Assembly (NCBI RefSeq): GCF_021018805.1
Contig: NC_086258.1
Coordinates: forward strand, 9,649,081-9,713,080
Length of the DNA: 64,000 nucleotides
Reading direction: 5' to 3'
DNA from: Prinia subflava
Taxonomy: Eukaryota; Chordata; Aves; Passeriformes; Cisticolidae
Made by a program: the position numbers and the translations under genes. How positions within the stretch are numbered: the stretch's first letter is position 1; each line of letters opens with the position of its first letter. The notes beneath the pieces were generated by a model. That model was not told the origin of the DNA. It worked only from the letters and a program-made list of their open reading frames with translations, and ran no database searches. Positions 60,450-64,000 of this stretch are shown here, piece after piece.

Positions 60450-63400
60450 TTTGCCCAGTCAGTGAAGAGGTAGCTAATGCTCAGTCCATCGATTATACAA
60501 TCTCAAAGGAAAGGCGTCCGTCCTGCCTTCTCACCCCTTACCAAGTCGGGAGGCACCACTATGTCCCCCTCTTTGTTTTAAAAAATTAACATTTTACATG
60601 ACTTTACAGTTCTCTCAACAGTTTAAGTTTGTACCACATTTTGATTCTCTCTCCTCACTTTTATTCCTCCCAGTGACTCCAAAACCATAATCAGCCCCAC
60701 ACAATTAATTTCTATGTTATTTCAACAAAAGTTCAGCGGCAGCTAAGTTTTGCCAAAAAGCTAGGGGAGAGAAAGACTGACACTTCAAATTCATCAGTTA
60801 CTAACTTCCAAAACATGTCTTCTAAAAGAAAAATAAATTAAGGAAAGACTCATCCCTGATCTATGCAGGAGGCTGCAGCATGTGCTGCACGAACACATGC
60901 TACACAAGCTACCAACACGCAGAGAAGTGGTGAGCCCAAACCTCTGGCAAACCTAAATCCTAAAAATTCCTTCTTCTATATAATATAAATAAATAAAATG
61001 CCAACATTAAAAAAACCCTAATATATTGAGGAGTTATTAAAATACTTTTGTAATAGACTTCAGTTATTTTTAGGATATGCAGGAAGTTGTACAGCACATT
61101 AAGTTGTGAGACTATCCACTTACCAGCAAATGGTATTCTACACAGTAACACACATTATGATAACTGCCATAGTCCTCATCTGAATATGCAGCATCAGTAG
61201 CAACAACCAATGGATCTATCTTTCACTACTTGGGACATTGCAATGAAGACAACATTTTACATACATGGACAATTAAGTTCATCTTATTCTATAATTGAGC
61301 TGCCTCTGCATATTCCATTTATCATCATTCTCACTCCATTTAAATCTGTAATTCAGAGAAGCAGCATTAGCCAGATTTTGCTTTTCTAATACCTCTTCTA
61401 TACTCTTCACTTGTCCTTCCATATGGGGGCAAATTTCAGATGAACTCTACCACCAGTGCACTTTGCATCGGCGTGTTGCCCTCAGAGCTCCAGGGTTCTG
61501 GAGTCACGCAGCCACCTCCTGCATAAATCTTTTGGTCTGCACCCTTTTGCCAGGCCAAAAGCACAGACATCAGTAAAAGTCACTTTTCATCCAACAGATG
61601 TGTCCATTTTCAGTGAAGAAAGTCTTCTGCATTTCTGCTTCTTCCTATTTATTTGTGCCATGCTCTTGCCAAATTACCACAGCAGCCTTTAACTGTGCAG
61701 CCCAGCAGTCTTGGCCTTCTCAGACGTCCAAATCACCACAGCCCAGGCTGGACTGAACACCTGAATCTTCACCAAATGATCTTTTTTGTTTCTTAGGAAA
61801 CTCCTTGTCTCTTCATATCAGCTTCAAGTCCCCCACAGCTACTTCAACAAGCTGTATTCTCCTTACAGTAACATTACAGCTTCATAATCCCACAAAACCC
61901 CAAATTTTCCAGATAGACAAAACTTTCAATACTGTCCATTTTGCTGCCACGTTTTCTAGCATTTGTGCAGTTTTATTCCTTTCTGTGGCAGAAGACCATT
62001 TTTTTTTTTGTGTCCATATTCATATTGCCTTGGATTGTTCACTAGTGCCTTACAGCACATTGACCTGGCTCTGCAAGCTCTTGTTCTCCATGCCTATCTT
62101 CATTTTGACATAGCACTATAACTTATTTCCATTTAATGAATAAAGGATTATCAAAATATTTGAACAATACAGAAGATACTGCCTGAAGACAGAATGCAAG
62201 TGTCAGATGCAACTGTCATGGTCAAATTTAGTTCAAAACATCTCTGAAAGTGGGTGGCCTCAAGAGGAAAAACAGTTCTTCCCATGCAAACCTATCTTCT
62301 ACCCCAGCAACCTGAACAATAATTTAAAAAGTTTCAAATAGTTAGACTTTAGGCCTAAATATATTTGCTACAACTTGCAAGATGAATGCCCTGATGTAAT
62401 TTCCATTGCTTACTTCATAGCTGTCCATGTAAGAGTTCATGTAACAGTCAAGTACAGTAGTTCAAGAACTCAATTGCAAAAACTGATTCACAGAATCACC
62501 TTCTTTTCTACTTCAAAGTACGTGGATTTCTGAAAACGTTCTGCAACATTAACGTGTTTTAACGTCCATCAGTGTAATGTCTGCGCAAGGAAATCCTGAC
62601 TTCTACACACACAGAACTGAAGAGCAAGACCAACTTTTGATAATGACATACACAACACTTGCTGCTCTAACACACCTTTGGTCATACCTGTTTAACATTT
62701 TTAACCATACAATAGCAGCCTTTCACCCCCACCCCTCATTCAAACACACCAACAGTACTACATTTAGGTAGGAAGCATAATCTCAGCCTCACGGCAAATC
62801 TTGTGGAGAAGAGCTGCATTGGAAGAAATCCTTATTCCAAACACAAATAGCGGTTCTCTGCCAAAGATCAGCCATTTGATTATTAGTCTATGCTACACTT
62901 CAGTACTAAGATTCTGTTCTACTGGGAATGGTGTGCCTCAGATAAATTAAGCTTCTTTCAGCCTGACTGGGATGCAGGTAATTCCACAGCACTTTTGAGA
63001 AGCAGTATGGTATAATCCCAGAATCCCAACTAACATGCCATTCCCGCTACATTTGATGTTTAAGGCGGTATACAAAGAGGTATTGCTGAGTACAGCCAAT
63101 AGCTGATATATTAACCTATAGAAATTGTGCTACCTATACCTCATCCTAGGATCTGTAAAACGCTAATGGTCACTTCAAAAAAGTTCAAGAAAGCAAAAAA
63201 CTTTATGTTAAGTCCTTATAGCAGGTATTTTTGTTTAAAGTTAAGTGACATGTGGCCCTTATCAAAGAGAGACATACAAGAACTAAGGGGGGGAAAGCAA
63301 AAAAAAAAAGTCATGGAGTTGTTACACATTGCAGCTTTAAAAAGATTCTTTTCACAGTGTCAAAAAGCAGTATTTCTCCACTCCAGCTTTGCTCTAAACC

Positions 63401-63889
63401 CAACAACTGTTGTGGTTTGTAATGCAAAACTTACGGAAGATGGAGGATAACTTTTAGCTTTGAAGTGTTTAGCTTGTCTCAGTACATGCACTGGTAAGTG
63501 CCCTTTAAAAATCCCAGGTATGCCAGCGTAAGAACAGGTCACATTTGCACTCCAGGCACCAGCCTCTCACATTCCAGAGCTGCAATTTATCCTCAGTTGG
63601 AACAGCTCTATGCAATGATCAGCTAACCCTGCCAAATCATTTAGGGTTTCATCTTTTCATAATACATGTTGAGGTTAAAACCCTGAGAGTTTTTAAGAGA
63701 GCATTGATTGGCAACAGAAGTTTCTTGAAAGAAGTTGAGAAAGGGCAAAAAAGTGACACAAAAATACTTCATTTCAACTGTAGGAGTCTAGGGGTAAGAG
63801 CAGAGAAAGGTAATTCTAAGAGGTAAGTTTAAATTTAAGTATATGGAGTGTTTTCAGTTATCCAGTGCTTTTAAAAAAAAAAAATCGGG
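60450..63889 (-). other. AT-rich, gene-free stretch; probable 3' UTR of the next gene
   Basis: This has no supportable frame on either strand and no CpG island, and its texture matches the RC3H2 and ZBTB6 3' UTRs. In human the neighbour here is ZBTB26 on the same strand, so a long 3' UTR is the likely content. Several internal minus-strand AATAAA signals (for example near 60,658, 61,648 and 61,970) could give shorter forms. Confidence 0.4.
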
Positions 63890-64000
63890 TTATTTCTTGT
63901 CCTCTTTGCTTTCCTCCATCTGCCCAGACAGAGAGGCCTCTAACTGCACAGCAGATGGTTTACTTGCAGCCCACAGCAACAGTCTTTCAAAAGGTGTTAG
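63890..64000 (-). CDS. Possible C-terminal coding end, unrecognised (partial, cut by window edge)
   Basis: On the minus strand a frame without stops runs from the window edge for 36 codons to TAA at 63890. The residues look protein-like (LTPFERLLLWAASKP... ending ...MEESKEDKK) and the frame sits just before the long 3' UTR-like stretch. I do not recognise it, and it does not resemble the ZBTB26 C terminus as I know it. Thirty-six open codons can arise by chance, so this is a weak call. It could equally be more untranslated DNA. Confidence 0.2.
   Translation of the reverse strand, partial: LTPFERLLLWAASKPSAVQLEASLSGQMEESKEDKK

Noticed and set aside
1..64000. CRISPR array, prokaryotic operon, provirus or toxin system
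   Set aside because: No direct-repeat/spacer array, Shine-Dalgarno-led operon, LTR pair or viral protein frame is visible. The tandem arrays found are GC minisatellites without spacers, and all real genes are spliced or typical vertebrate loci.

Overview
This window is vertebrate nuclear DNA, almost certainly from a bird and probably from a microchromosome. Compact genes with short introns, strong CpG islands, CR1-type LINE tails and protein sequences that align by eye along their whole length with avian and mammalian orthologues support this. The gene order MRRF(+) - PTGS1(+) - PDCL(-) - RC3H2(-) - ZBTB6(-) is the same as on human 9q33, where ZBTB26 comes next. The CR1 tail at 23.4 kb resembles the type common in songbirds, but the species cannot be fixed from this.

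Left third (1-23.3 kb, mostly GC-rich). The last two coding exons of mitochondrial ribosome recycling factor (MRRF) end at 3,872. An 8-kb gene-free interval follows, holding two AT-rich, enhancer-like islands and an orphan CpG island. PTGS1 (cyclooxygenase-1) then runs from 12.3 to 22.1 kb in ten coding exons whose junction phases all agree, giving a 604-residue protein.

Middle (23.3-56.3 kb, becoming AT-rich near 25 kb). PDCL (three coding exons, 300 aa) and RC3H2/Roquin-2 (twenty coding exons, 1,191 aa, a 5.2-kb 3' UTR and a 6.8-kb 5' UTR intron) lie head to tail on the minus strand. Between them is a CpG island carrying two GC-rich tandem repeat arrays.

Right end (56.3-64 kb). ZBTB6 is a single coding exon of 427 aa on the minus strand. 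Beyond it, a poly(A) signal at 60.16 kb and 3.7 kb of AT-rich DNA look like the 3' UTR of a further minus-strand gene, expected to be ZBTB26. A short unrecognised open frame reaches the right edge.

The genes do not form a pathway: mitochondrial translation, prostaglandin synthesis, G-beta-gamma folding, mRNA decay and transcription control are represented. Their common feature is layout. In the minus-strand block each gene's poly(A) signal lies within a few hundred bases of the next gene's CpG-island promoter. I found no CRISPR array, prokaryotic element, viral insertion or evidently new biochemical system. The most interesting points are a COX-1 inhibitor pocket with mixed COX-1/COX-2 residues and the regulatory and repeat structures at the gene boundaries.
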